Assembly: GCA_036268075.1 (NCBI GenBank)
Contig: DATAUV010000140.1
Coordinates: 1-64,000, forward strand
DNA: 64,000 bases
Origin: DATARH01 sp036268075
GTDB lineage: Bacteria > Pseudomonadota > Alphaproteobacteria > ATCC43930 > CGMCC-115725
Reading direction: 5' to 3'
A program made the translations under genes and the position numbers. Numbering within the stretch: position 1 is the stretch's first letter; the number at the start of each line of letters is the position of its first letter. The notes beneath the pieces are model-generated. The model worked only from the letters and a program-made list of their open reading frames with translations, ran no database searches and had not been told where the DNA came from. Of the stretch, positions 8,601 to 17,738 are shown in pieces.

Positions 8601-9260
8601 CTACTCCGCCGCAGTCGCCACGCCGACCGGGCAGCTCACCCCGGTGCCGCCGAGGCCGCAATAGCCCCACGGGTTCTTCGCCAGGTACTGCTGGTGATAG
8701 TCCTCGGCGAAATAGAATGGCGGCGCCTCGCGGATTTCGGTCGTGATCGTCCCGTAGCCCGAGGCGGCCAGCCCCGCCTGATAGCGCTCCCGCGACGCCT
8801 CGGCCGCGCGCTGCTGCTCGGGCGAATAGGTGTAGATCGCCGAGCGGTATTGGGTGCCGACATCGTTGCCCTGGCGCATGCCGTGGGTCGGATCGTGGCT
8901 CTCCCAGAATATCTTCAACAGGCCGTCATAGCTGACGATTTTCGGGTCGTAGACGACCAGCACGACCTCGGTGTGGCCGGTCTGGCCGCTGCATACCTCT
9001 TCATAGCCGGCATTTGGCGTCGTCCCCCCGGCATAGCCGACCGCGGTGGTCCACACGCCCGGCGCCTCCCAGAATTTGCGCTCGGCGCCCCAGAAGCAGC
9101 CGAGCCCGAACACCGCCTGGGCGAGCCCCTCGGGATACGGGCCTTCGAGCGCATGGCCGTTGACGAAATGCCGATCCGGCACCGGCATCCTGATCGCGCG
9201 GCCGGGCAGGCACTGTTCCGGCGCCGGGACTTCCAGCTTTTTGCGCATCATGCCGAACAT
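8601..9260 (-). CDS. msrA: Peptide methionine-(S)-sulfoxide reductase MsrA
   Basis: Reduces methionine-S-sulfoxide in proteins, using thioredoxin as reductant. The catalytic cysteine is C55 in GLGCFWGAE; resolving cysteines are C201 and C210 in the GYCGLGGTGVSC tail. Other family landmarks are VGYAGG, GHTEVV and HDPTHGMRQGNDVGTQYRSA. At 219 residues it is the length of the full-size type that has an N-terminal extension. AGGAGG lies seven bases before the ATG. It is divergent from the large histidine kinase across a 160-base gap. No msrB is seen in the window. Confidence 0.95.
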   Translation of the reverse strand: MFGMMRKKLEVPAPEQCLPGRAIRMPVPDRHFVNGHALEGPYPEGLAQAVFGLGCFWGAERKFWEAPGVWTTAVGYAGGTTPNAGYEEVCSGQTGHTEVVLVVYDPKIVSYDGLLKIFWESHDPTHGMRQGNDVGTQYRSAIYTYSPEQQRAAEASRERYQAGLAASGYGTITTEIREAPPFYFAEDYHQQYLAKNPWGYCGLGGTGVSCPVGVATAAE

Positions 9261-9420
9261 CTCGCTGCCTCCTGGCCGCTGCCTCGCTCATCTGAAAGGT
9301 AGGCGATCGCCTGCCCGCCGCCAACACCGTCGCTCGCGAAAGCGCGATTGAGGGAATGTTTACCATTAACGCAGATGGTTAAGCGTCTCGAAACGCCTCT
9401 ACCGTGGGCCTTCCCGGCCG

Positions 9421-12400
9421 ATGACCACTTCGCACGACCCCGTCACCCGTCCGATCCGCCAGCGCCTGGCGCGCTGGACCGCGCGCTGGACCGCGCGCTT
9501 GCCGTGGCCGGGCCCGTCGCGCGCGCCGGATTACCGCTGGCTCTGGGGTTGCGCCGCGCTGGCCGCGCTCGCCGTGGTCGGGGCGAACAGCCTGATCCTG
9601 TTCCAATTCCACGAGGCCGCGCTCGAGGACGCGCAATCCGATGTGGCGACGCTGAGCCGGGTCTATGGCGAGGCGACCGACAGGACGCTGCAAAGCGTCG
9701 ATCTGTTCGTCTCGGCGCTGACCGACGTGTTGACCCCGCTCGCCCAGCGAGGCGCCGACACGTTCCGTACGGCGGTGACATCCCGCGCGGTCGGCGATCT
9801 GGTCGCGGCAAAGCGGGGCGCGCTGCCGCAGCTTGCCGCACTTTCGGTCATCGCCGCCAATGGCGAGCTGTTGATCTCGACCGGCGGTCAGCCGGGCACG
9901 TCGATCAACGTGTCCGACCGCGACTATTTCGCGATGATGCGCGACCATCCGGAGCTCGACCGGTTTGTCAGCGCGCCCGCGCCGAACCGTGCCACCGGCA
10001 CCTGGTCGATCTTTCTCGCGCACCGGCTGCGCGCCGCCGACGGCAGTTTCGCCGGGCTCGTCGTCGGTGCGATCCGGGTCGACTACCTGCGGGATTTCTA
10101 CCGCGCCGGGACCCAGGGCGAGACCGGGATCGTTTCGCTGTGGCGCAACGACGGCACGCTTCTGATCGACGACGTGCCCGTCTCGGATCCGGCGCCGGTC
10201 GAGCATGGCCCCTTGCTCGACCTGATCGCCAGCGCGCAGACGCGCGTCGCCCATATCGGCATCGGCCCGAAAGCGGATCCGGCCTATGTCGCGGTGCGGC
10301 CGCTCAAGAACTATTCGCTGGCGATCACCGTCGCGATTACCGAAGCCTCCGCGCTGGCGCGGTGGCGGAAAGAGGCGCTGGTGATCGGTATTGCCGCGAT
10401 CGGCGGCATCGTCGTCATCGGCCTGGTCGCGGGTCTCGTCCGCCGCCACCTGATCGCGGTGAGCCAGGTCGCCGCCGCGCGCAGCGAGGCCGATGTCGAG
10501 GCCTATGCCCGCGCCCAGCTCGAACAGGCGGTTCACCGGGCCGAGGAGGCGGTGCAGGAGCACGAGCGCGCCGAGGCCGCCTTGCGCGAGAGCGAGCAGC
10601 GCTTCCGCGATGTCGCCGAAGTCGGCGCCGACACGATCTGGGAAACCGGCCCGGACCATCGCTTCACCTTTTTCAGCGGCGGCAGCACGCAGGAGATCGA
10701 GGCGCGGATCGGCGTCCAGGTCTCGCATATGATCGGCAAGACCCGCTGGGGGCTGGCCGGGGCCGACCCCGAGACCGAGACGGCGTGGCGCCTCCACAAG
10801 GCCCAGCTCGATGCGCACCAGCCGTTCCGCCGGTTCCGCTATCGCATCACCACGTCGAGCGGCGGGCACGTTTATTACGCCGTCAGCGGCAAGCCCAACT
10901 TCGACCAGAGCGGCCGGTTCATGGGCTATCGCGGCACCGGCACCAACGAGACCGAGACCGTCGAGGCGCGCTCACGCGCCGAGCGGGCCGAGGCGATGCT
11001 GCGGGACGCGGTCGAGAGCATCTCCGAGGGGTTCGTCATCTATGACAAGGACGACCGCCTCGCGCTCTGCAACGACGCGTTCCTCAAGCTCTATCCGGCC
11101 AATCGCAACGTGCTCGTGCCCGGCACCAGCTTCGAGGAGATCCTGCGCGACGGGATCCGGCGCGGGCTCTACGCCGACGCGATCGGGCGCGAGGAGGAAT
11201 GGTTCAAGGAGCGGATGGAGTCGCATCTCCACCCGCCCGGTCCGATCGAGGCGCGCCACACCAGCGGGCGCTGGCTGTTGATCTGCGAGCGGCCGATGCG
11301 CGGCGGCGGCATCGCCGGGCTGCGCATCGACATCAGCGCGCTCAAGGCGGTGCAGCACCAGCTTCGCGAGAACGAGGTGCGGCTCAACCGGGCGCAGCGC
11401 CAGGCCCGGATGGGCAGCGACACGCGCGACCTGGCCACCGGTCACATGGAATGGTCCGACGAGACCTATCGCATCCTCGGCGTCACCCGCGAAAATTTCA
11501 TCCCGACCACCGAGAGCCTGCTCGCCTGTGTGCATCCCGACGACCGCAAGGGCATCCTCGACGGGCGGGTGGAATCGGCGAAGGGTAATTGCCCGGAGCC
11601 GTTCGAATATCGCGCCATCCGTCCCGACGGAACGATCCGCCACATCTTCCGCGAGAGCGAGCTGGTTCGTGACGCGCAGGGCACGCCGGTGATGATCGCC
11701 GGCACGATCCGCGACATCACCGATCTGCGCGCCTCGCAGGCCCGGCAGCGCGAACTGGAGCGCCAGCTCCAGCATTCGACCAAGATGAAGGCGCTCGGCA
11801 CCCTCGCCGGCGGTATCGCGCACGACCTCAACAACACGCTGGTGCCGATCCTGTCGCTGTCGAAGATGGTGGCCGAGCGGATGCCGACCGACAGCGACGA
11901 CCGCGAAGACCTCGAAACGATCACCTTCGCCAGCGAGCGCGCCCGTGACCTGTTGCAGCAGCTCCTGGATTTCAGCCGCAACCAGGTCTCGGTCAAGGAA
12001 GGCGTCGACCTCGGCGGCCTCGTGCGCAAAGCTCTGCAACTGGCCCGCGCCACTGCGCCGGCAAACGTCCGCGTCGCCGAGGAGATCGAGCCCGTGCCGC
12101 TGTTGCAGGGCGATGGCGGGCAGCTCGAACGCGTCGTCGCCAATCTGCTCAACAACAGCATCCAGGCGATCGGCAAGCAGCCCGGCATCGTCACGGTCGG
12201 CGTCGCGCCGGCGGCCGCCGCGGATTGGCCCGACCAGCTCGGCCCGCCGGGCGGCGGCGCCGTCGTGCTGTCGGTCGGCGACACCGGCTGCGGCATGGAC
12301 GCCGCGACGGTCGAGCGCATCTTCGAGCCGTTCTACACCACCAAGCGCGTCGGCGAAGGCACCGGGCTCGGGCTTTCCGTGGTGCACGGCATCGTCACCG

Positions 12401-12552
12401 ATCACGGCGGCCATATCGATGTTCAAAGCAAGCGCCGCAAAGGCACCACCTTCAAGATCGTCCTGCCGCTCGCCGGCGGCGAGGTCGAGCCGATCGCGAG
12501 TCTGGTTCCGGCCGCGTATCAGCCCGACGAGATCGCCGCCGCTACCGCCTAG
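9421..12552 (+). CDS. Hybrid-free PAS sensor histidine kinase with Cache domain
   Basis: A membrane-bound two-component sensor of 1043 residues. One helix lies near 40-62, then a periplasmic Cache-like region to about 315 (SDRDYFAMM and FLAHRLRAADGSFAGLVVGAI are typical), then a second helix near 323-343. A coiled linker leads to three PAS domains (about 390-510, 520-640, 650-775). The kinase core has H801 in GGIAHDLNNTL, the N-box NLLNNSIQA and G-boxes GDTGCGMD and GTGLGLSVVHG. The core resembles NtrB-like kinases (HisKA of the AHDLNN type). It is followed three bases later by its response regulator. The ligand is unknown; Cache domains often bind organic acids or amino acids. Confidence 0.9.
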   Translation: MTTSHDPVTRPIRQRLARWTARWTARLPWPGPSRAPDYRWLWGCAALAALAVVGANSLILFQFHEAALEDAQSDVATLSRVYGEATDRTLQSVDLFVSALTDVLTPLAQRGADTFRTAVTSRAVGDLVAAKRGALPQLAALSVIAANGELLISTGGQPGTSINVSDRDYFAMMRDHPELDRFVSAPAPNRATGTWSIFLAHRLRAADGSFAGLVVGAIRVDYLRDFYRAGTQGETGIVSLWRNDGTLLIDDVPVSDPAPVEHGPLLDLIASAQTRVAHIGIGPKADPAYVAVRPLKNYSLAITVAITEASALARWRKEALVIGIAAIGGIVVIGLVAGLVRRHLIAVSQVAAARSEADVEAYARAQLEQAVHRAEEAVQEHERAEAALRESEQRFRDVAEVGADTIWETGPDHRFTFFSGGSTQEIEARIGVQVSHMIGKTRWGLAGADPETETAWRLHKAQLDAHQPFRRFRYRITTSSGGHVYYAVSGKPNFDQSGRFMGYRGTGTNETETVEARSRAERAEAMLRDAVESISEGFVIYDKDDRLALCNDAFLKLYPANRNVLVPGTSFEEILRDGIRRGLYADAIGREEEWFKERMESHLHPPGPIEARHTSGRWLLICERPMRGGGIAGLRIDISALKAVQHQLRENEVRLNRAQRQARMGSDTRDLATGHMEWSDETYRILGVTRENFIPTTESLLACVHPDDRKGILDGRVESAKGNCPEPFEYRAIRPDGTIRHIFRESELVRDAQGTPVMIAGTIRDITDLRASQARQRELERQLQHSTKMKALGTLAGGIAHDLNNTLVPILSLSKMVAERMPTDSDDREDLETITFASERARDLLQQLLDFSRNQVSVKEGVDLGGLVRKALQLARATAPANVRVAEEIEPVPLLQGDGGQLERVVANLLNNSIQAIGKQPGIVTVGVAPAAAADWPDQLGPPGGGAVVLSVGDTGCGMDAATVERIFEPFYTTKRVGEGTGLGLSVVHGIVTDHGGHIDVQSKRRKGTTFKIVLPLAGGEVEPIASLVPAAYQPDEIAAATA

Positions 12553-12555
12553 GAA

Positions 12556-13026
12556 ATGGGGTCAGAAATGCCGCGCAAATCCGCATGCCACGCCGCCCCT
12601 GCCGCCAGGCCGGCGGCTGCCCCGGCGGCCACACCCGCCAACGGGTCGGCCCCGGCGAAGGTGCTGGTGATCGACGACGACCATCTCGTGCGCCGCACGA
12701 TCTCGCGCATCCTGCAGACCGGCGGCTATCAGGTCACGCTCGCCGAGGACGGCGCCAAGGGCGTCGCCAAGTTCCGCAGCGAGCGGCCCGACCTCGTCAT
12801 CACCGACATCATCATGCCCGAGCAGGAGGGGATCGAGACGATCATCCAGCTTCTGCGCGACAACCCGTCGGCGCGGATCATCGCCGTCTCGGGCGGCGGC
12901 CGCCTCGGCTCGATGGATTTCCTCACCGTCGCCAACAAGCTCGGCGCCGCGGCGACCCTGCGCAAACCCTTCGAGCCCGCCGAGCTCCTCGGCTGCGTCG
13001 CGCGGGCGCTGGCGCCGGTGGGGTGA
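12556..13026 (+). CDS. Single-domain response regulator
   Basis: A receiver domain with no output domain, 156 residues. An Ala/Pro-rich N-terminal tail of about 35 residues precedes VLVIDDDHLVRR. The phosphoacceptor is D84 in VITDIIMPE, and the conserved lysine is in LRKPFEP. It starts three bases after the kinase stop, so the two are co-transcribed and almost certainly a cognate pair. With no DNA-binding domain, it must signal through protein contact or pass phosphate on. A family-A repeat lies immediately downstream, probably the terminator. Confidence 0.9.
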   Translation: MGSEMPRKSACHAAPAARPAAAPAATPANGSAPAKVLVIDDDHLVRRTISRILQTGGYQVTLAEDGAKGVAKFRSERPDLVITDIIMPEQEGIETIIQLLRDNPSARIIAVSGGGRLGSMDFLTVANKLGAAATLRKPFEPAELLGCVARALAPVG

Positions 13027-13038
13027 GGACGGCAGTTT

Positions 13039-13113
13039 GATGGGCTTCGCTTTGCTCAGCCCATCCTACGGGGGCCGCGCTTGTAGGATGGGCTGAGCGC
13101 AGCGAAGACCATC
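13039..13113. repeat. Dispersed inverted repeat, family A copy 2
   Basis: GATGGGCTTCGCTTTGCTCA through CCCATCCTACG, mirrored by GTAGGATGGGCTGAGCGCAG through ACCATC. It lies between the convergent response regulator and MmgE/PrpD genes, where it could serve as a bidirectional terminator. Confidence 0.83.
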
Positions 13114-13116
13114 AAT

Positions 13117-14421
13117 CTACGCCCCCAACCACTCCACCCCCGCCTCATCCTCCAATCCCCTTAGCCGCGCGAGCAAGGCCGTCCCGGCGGCCTTGCCGAT
13201 CGTGCCGCGGGTGAGGCGGGTGAATTTGTCGTCGAGCTCGCCCGCCTCCAGCATCCCGCCCTCGGCCCGCACCTCGAACCGCCGGCCGTCCTTGAGCGCC
13301 ACGGTGACGAGCCCGTCATCCCCCTCGACCATCCGCACCCGCCGGCACAGGCCCAGGATCTGCGGGTCGGCGAGCGCGGTGTCGTCGAACGATTCCGGGT
13401 TGCGCGCCTCGCGGAACAGCGCGAGCGCGACGCAGAACGGGATCGAATACTGCGCCAGCATCAGATCGGGCGGCGCGGCGATGTTGTGCCGCTCGACCAT
13501 GCGGGCGGTTCCCGTCACGGTAATCGCATCGACATCGGCGCCGCCAAACCCATGCGCCGCCGCCAACTCGCGCACCGCCTTGACCGGCGCGTGCGCGGTC
13601 GCGTGCAGCGGATAGCGCTTCAGCACCGTCGACAGCACGACGAACTCCTCGCCGAGACCCTTGGTCAGGAGGCTCTCGTCGAATTCGGTGCAGAACACGC
13701 GCAGAAACCCGAATTTCCCCTCCAGCACCGTCCGCGGCCCGTTGAAGCCGCCGGCGGCGAGGCTGGCGGCGAGCACCCCGGCCTCCGACGCGCGGCCGAG
13801 ATGCAGCCGCTTGACCATGCCGCCGTCGCCGCGGCTGAACTCCAACAACCCGCCCGCGAGCGACCCGGCGATGCCGATCGCGTTGGTCATCTGCCCGGGA
13901 TCGAGCCCCAACAAATGCCCGCACGCGACCGCGGCGCCAAACGGCCCGGTATTTCCCGGCGCGTGAAACCCGCGCGCCTCGTTGGTGTGGCCGGTGGCGC
14001 GGCCGATCCGGATCATCGCCTCGTTGCCGGCGACAAACGCGGCGATCAGCGCCTTGCCGCTCGCACCGACCTGCTGCGCCACAGCGAGCCCCGGCGGCAG
14101 CACCGTCGCGCCCGGATGCGCGCCGGCGCCGGGACGGGTCAGGCTGTCGAGCTCGAACGCATGCGCCAGCGCTCCGTTGGCAAGCGCTGCCGCCGGCGCC
14201 TGCACGGCGGTGCCGCGGCCAAGGATGCGGCTCGTCCCGCCCGGCCCGGTGCGCTCGGCATAGTCGATGACGATCCGGCTCCACGGCAGCCCGCTGCCGC
14301 AGATGCACGCCGCCACCGTGTCGGCGATCGCATCCTTGGCGCAGGCGATGACATTCACCGGCAAATCCTCGTAGCGCAGCCCGGCGACGTAGCGGGCGAG
14401 GGTTACGGTTTCGTCGGCCAT
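13117..14421 (-). CDS. MmgE/PrpD family protein
   Basis: A cytosolic protein of 434 residues in the MmgE/PrpD family, which includes 2-methylcitrate dehydratase and cis-aconitate decarboxylase-like enzymes. Family features are DAIADTVAACICGSGLPWSR near the N-terminus, the segment LANGALAHAFELDS, and HPGATVLPPGLAVAQQ. A true PrpD would normally sit among prpBC; here it is the last gene of an ABC-importer operon, which suggests it acts on the imported compound, a small carboxylic acid or derivative. That link is inference from context. AAGGGA lies just upstream of the ATG, as one of three repeat copies. Confidence 0.85.
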   Translation of the reverse strand: MADETVTLARYVAGLRYEDLPVNVIACAKDAIADTVAACICGSGLPWSRIVIDYAERTGPGGTSRILGRGTAVQAPAAALANGALAHAFELDSLTRPGAGAHPGATVLPPGLAVAQQVGASGKALIAAFVAGNEAMIRIGRATGHTNEARGFHAPGNTGPFGAAVACGHLLGLDPGQMTNAIGIAGSLAGGLLEFSRGDGGMVKRLHLGRASEAGVLAASLAAGGFNGPRTVLEGKFGFLRVFCTEFDESLLTKGLGEEFVVLSTVLKRYPLHATAHAPVKAVRELAAAHGFGGADVDAITVTGTARMVERHNIAAPPDLMLAQYSIPFCVALALFREARNPESFDDTALADPQILGLCRRVRMVEGDDGLVTVALKDGRRFEVRAEGGMLEAGELDDKFTRLTRGTIGKAAGTALLARLRGLEDEAGVEWLGA

Positions 14422-14424
14422 CGC

Positions 14425-14468
14425 CTATCCCTTCCCATCGTCTATCCCTTGCCCGCCCGCTATCCCTT
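14425..14468. repeat. Three direct copies of AAGGGATAG between permease and MmgE/PrpD
   Basis: On the minus strand AAGGGATAG occurs at 14460-14468, 14442-14450 and 14425-14433, spaced 17-18 bases. The first copy is the permease's own last codons and stop (Lys-Gly-stop); the last provides the Shine-Dalgarno of the MmgE/PrpD gene. Confidence 0.75.
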
Positions 14469-15269
14469 AACCGCGCCGGCGGTCAGCCCGCTGACGAGAA
14501 AGCGCCTGACCAGGAGCGAGAACGCCAGCACCGGGAGCATCACCATCGTGCCGCCGGCGGCGATCCGGCCCCACTCCCAACCTTCGTAATTCATGAAATT
14601 CACCACCGCCACGGGCGCCGTCATCGCGTCGGTGCGGGTCAGGATAAGCGCGAAGAAAAAGTCGTTCCACGAGAATACGAAACACAGGATGGCCGTCGCC
14701 GCGAGCCCGGGCACCGCGGTCGGCAGCACGATGTGGATCAGCGTCTGGCGAAAGCTCGCGCCGTCGATCCACGCCGCCTCTTCGAGCGCGCGCGGCGCGC
14801 TTTCGAAAAACGGCCGCATCAGCCACACCACCAGCGACAAATTGAAGGTCAGGTAGATGAGGATCAGCCCCGTCCGCGTATCCATCAGGTCGAGCCAGCG
14901 GTAGGCGAGAAAGAACGGGATCGCAAACGCGGTCGGCGGGGCGAGGCGGCTGGCGATGATCCACAGGCTCAGCGCGTCCGACCGCGCCCGCATCCGCGAC
15001 AGCGCATAGGCCGCCGGCACCCCCAGCACCATCGCGATCACCGTCGAGGTCACGCTGACGATCGCGCTGTTGGCAAAGGAATGGCGGAATTCCGACTGCC
15101 ACAGCGCGGCATAGTTCGAGAGGGTCGGCGAAAACCACAGCCGCGGCGGAAACGCGAAGATTTGCGCGTTGGTCTCGAACGACATCCGCACGAGCCACAG
15201 GAACGGCGCCAGCACGATCGCCACCAGCACGATCACCAGCGCATGCACGATCAGCCGGTTGCGCCTCAT
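14460..15269 (-). CDS. ABC importer permease (MalG-like, second membrane subunit)
   Basis: An inner-membrane permease of 269 residues with about six helices, of the sugar/carboxylate CUT1 type. The coupling loop that docks on the ATPase is EEAAWIDGASFRQTLIHIVL. The start is the ATG at 15269, which overlaps the stop of the upstream permease in ATGA. The frame is open far upstream but that part is only a shadow of the neighbours. It works with the permease and binding protein before it. No ATPase gene lies in the operon or the window. Confidence 0.9.
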   Translation of the reverse strand: MRRNRLIVHALVIVLVAIVLAPFLWLVRMSFETNAQIFAFPPRLWFSPTLSNYAALWQSEFRHSFANSAIVSVTSTVIAMVLGVPAAYALSRMRARSDALSLWIIASRLAPPTAFAIPFFLAYRWLDLMDTRTGLILIYLTFNLSLVVWLMRPFFESAPRALEEAAWIDGASFRQTLIHIVLPTAVPGLAATAILCFVFSWNDFFFALILTRTDAMTAPVAVVNFMNYEGWEWGRIAAGGTMVMLPVLAFSLLVRRFLVSGLTAGAVKG

Positions 15270-16171
15270 TCCGCGTTCCCCCAGCCGGTCGTGTAGACGA
15301 TCCACCAGCTCAACAACAGCGTCGCCGCCACCAGCACGACCGTGATCGCACTCGAAAACCCGAGATAGGAAAAGTTGAACGCCTGCTGGAACGCGTAATA
15401 GTTGGTGACCTCGGTCACCGAGCCGGGGCCGCCGTCGGTCAGCAGGTAGATCAGCGGAAACGCCTTGATGCTGTCGATCAGGCGGAAGAGGGCCGCGACC
15501 ATCACGGTGCCGCGGATCGACGGCAGGATCACGTGCCGCCCGGTCTGCCAGCGATTGGCGCCGTCGACCTGGGCGGCGTCGAGCAATTCCTCCGGGATCG
15601 TCTGCAGCGCCGCCATCACCATCAGCATCGTCAGCGGAAACCACTCCCAGGTGTCGGCGATGATGATCGCCGGCAGCGCCCAGTTCGGGTCTGTGATCAA
15701 TGACGGCACCGGCCAGCCCATCGCCTTCAGCAACTGGTGCGCCGGGCTGATGTCGGGCGTGTAGAGCACCTTCCAGATGATCGCCACGACGATCGGCGGC
15801 AGCACCATCGGGATGAGGAACACGGTGCGTAGCGCCCGGATGAGCCCCGAGCGGATGTTCAGCAGCAGGGCAAACCCGATTCCGATCAGGAGCTGCAGCC
15901 CGACGGTCCAGAACGACAGCTTGGCCTGCACCCACAGCGAGTTGAGAAACCGCTCGTCGTGGATCAGCAGCGCGTAATTCGCCCATGGGACGGAAAAATT
16001 CCACTGCGTCGCCGGGTTGGTCAAATTGAGCGGCGTCAGGCTGGTGACGACGAGGTACAGCGTCGGCGCCAGCGTCACGACCATCAGCACCGCCAGCGCC
16101 GGCGCCAGGCATAGGACGAGGAAACGCCGTCGCTGGCGCCGCAGGCTCGGCGATGCGGCGCGTCCGGGCAT
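15266..16171 (-). CDS. ABC importer permease (MalF-like, first membrane subunit)
   Basis: An inner-membrane permease of 301 residues with six or seven helices, starting with a basic cytoplasmic tail (RRQRRRFLVLCLAPAL). The cytoplasmic EAA-type loop is LLDAAQVDGANRWQTGRHVI. It begins three bases after the binding-protein stop and its own stop overlaps the next permease start in ATGA, showing translational coupling. It forms the transport channel with the following gene. Confidence 0.9.
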   Translation of the reverse strand: MPGRAASPSLRRQRRRFLVLCLAPALAVLMVVTLAPTLYLVVTSLTPLNLTNPATQWNFSVPWANYALLIHDERFLNSLWVQAKLSFWTVGLQLLIGIGFALLLNIRSGLIRALRTVFLIPMVLPPIVVAIIWKVLYTPDISPAHQLLKAMGWPVPSLITDPNWALPAIIIADTWEWFPLTMLMVMAALQTIPEELLDAAQVDGANRWQTGRHVILPSIRGTVMVAALFRLIDSIKAFPLIYLLTDGGPGSVTEVTNYYAFQQAFNFSYLGFSSAITVVLVAATLLLSWWIVYTTGWGNAE

Positions 16172-16174
16172 CGC

Positions 16175-17524
16175 TCAATCGACGCTGTAGCCGGCTTTCT
16201 TGATGTCCTCGATCGCCTGGGCCTGAGCCTGTTTCAAGGCGGTCTCGGGGTCGGCCTGCTTGGTGGCGATCGCCTCGATGGCGCGGTTGATCTTGTCGCC
16301 GACCTGCGGGAACACCGGCACCGTGCGGTATTTCATATAGCCGCCGTCGCCGGCGCGTTCGAGCACCTTGAGGTAGAGCGACGCGACGTCCTGGCCGTTG
16401 AGCGTCAGGGCCTCCTTGAACGGCTCGCTTTCGATCACCGAGCGGCGGCAGACGCTGGGATAGCCGTGCTCCTTGACGATCCGCGTCAGCATTTCCTTCG
16501 ACAGCGCCCATTTGATGAATTCCCACGCCGCGCCGGCCTGCTTCGATCCGGTCGGGATGCCGAACCCGTGGCAGGCGACGCCGGGGAATGTGCCCTTGGG
16601 CCCGGCGGGCACCATGGCGTAACGCACCGTGTCCTTGACCTTGCTGTCGGGATGCTTGGCGAGCGGCAGGCTCCAGGTGATCGCGTTGGTGCGCATGTTG
16701 GCCCGGCCGGAAAGCTGCGACTGCATCGACTGGTCGTCGGTATAGGAGAGGACGCCGTCGGGGCCGTACTTGGTCAGGAGGTCTGCATACCACCGCGCCG
16801 CCTTCGCCGCCTCCGGCGTCGTCAGGGTCGGGGTCAGGTTCTTTGGCGGGTCCTTCAGCACCGTCCCGCCCATCCCCATCAGATAGGGCGGCCAGTTCCA
16901 GTGGTGCAGCTTGTCGGCGGTCCAGGCCGCCACCCCGTCCTTGCCGTTGACCGCCTCGCACACCGCGACCAGCTCGTCCATCGTCTCCGGCATCTTCTTG
17001 CCGGCCTTGTCGATCAGGTCGCCGCGCGCCGCCGCGAGGATCATCGCCCCCGCCTCGGTGCCGTAGGCATAGGTGTGCCCCTTCGGGTCGCGCATCGACG
17101 CCTCGACCCCGGCGACGAAATCGGCCGGGTCCCAATCGGGCGGCGTCGCGTTCTTGTCGGTGGTGAACTCGTCGAGGTCCTTCACCCACCCCGCCCCGAT
17201 CCAGCGGCCCTGGTAGATGAAGGTGACGTTGATCACGTCATAGGTGCTGCCGTGCGTCGACAGCTCGAGGTCCATCCGCTGGTTGTAGACCGGGAAGGCC
17301 TGGATATCGAACTGCACCTTGATCCCCGTCTTCTCCTCGAACTCGGGGAAATAGGTGCGCAGATACTCGTGAAACGGCAGCGAGAACGCGGCGCCGCGGA
17401 TCGTCGTGCCGGCGTATTTCGATTTCGCCTGGCCCAGCACCGCCGGCGCGCGCAGGGCAATCGCGCCCGCGGCGGCGGTGAGCAGCGCGGTCCGCCGGGT
17501 GATCGTGCGTCCAATGTGCGACAT
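16175..17524 (-). CDS. ABC importer substrate-binding protein, Tat-exported
   Basis: An extracellular solute-binding protein (family 1) of 449 residues. The N-terminus is a twin-arginine signal (TRRTALLTAAAGAIAL, cleavage probably after VLGQA), so it folds before export. The mature part has the hinge and lobe pattern of sugar-type binding proteins: FPEFEEKTGIKVQFD, WGLPLAKHP-like central helices and GKKMPETMDELVAV. It is the first gene of the importer operon, with GAGAGGAA before the ATG. The ligand is not evident. The adjacent MmgE/PrpD hints at an organic acid rather than a sugar. Confidence 0.9.
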   Translation of the reverse strand: MSHIGRTITRRTALLTAAAGAIALRAPAVLGQAKSKYAGTTIRGAAFSLPFHEYLRTYFPEFEEKTGIKVQFDIQAFPVYNQRMDLELSTHGSTYDVINVTFIYQGRWIGAGWVKDLDEFTTDKNATPPDWDPADFVAGVEASMRDPKGHTYAYGTEAGAMILAAARGDLIDKAGKKMPETMDELVAVCEAVNGKDGVAAWTADKLHHWNWPPYLMGMGGTVLKDPPKNLTPTLTTPEAAKAARWYADLLTKYGPDGVLSYTDDQSMQSQLSGRANMRTNAITWSLPLAKHPDSKVKDTVRYAMVPAGPKGTFPGVACHGFGIPTGSKQAGAAWEFIKWALSKEMLTRIVKEHGYPSVCRRSVIESEPFKEALTLNGQDVASLYLKVLERAGDGGYMKYRTVPVFPQVGDKINRAIEAIATKQADPETALKQAQAQAIEDIKKAGYSVD

Positions 17525-17738
17525 GCCGTTCCTCTCCCCGCCTCGATTTTGGGCATCGTAGGGGAGGGGCCAGCGCTAATCCACGCCCGAATCCGCGTCT
17601 GGTTGACGCGACCTGCCCATCCCGCGGCACGCCCGCGAAACCGGGACTCGCCGATATCGCCGGTGGCTTGCTAAGCTAGGGGCAGCACCCGTCTGCGGCG
17701 CTACCAGGATTTCACCCAGAACTCGAAGAGGGATGGCA

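Noticed and set aside
14460..17189. A 909-codon open frame on the minus strand
   Set aside because: Its upstream two thirds overlap, out of frame, the binding protein and the first permease. Only the last 269 codons from 15269 form the real permease.
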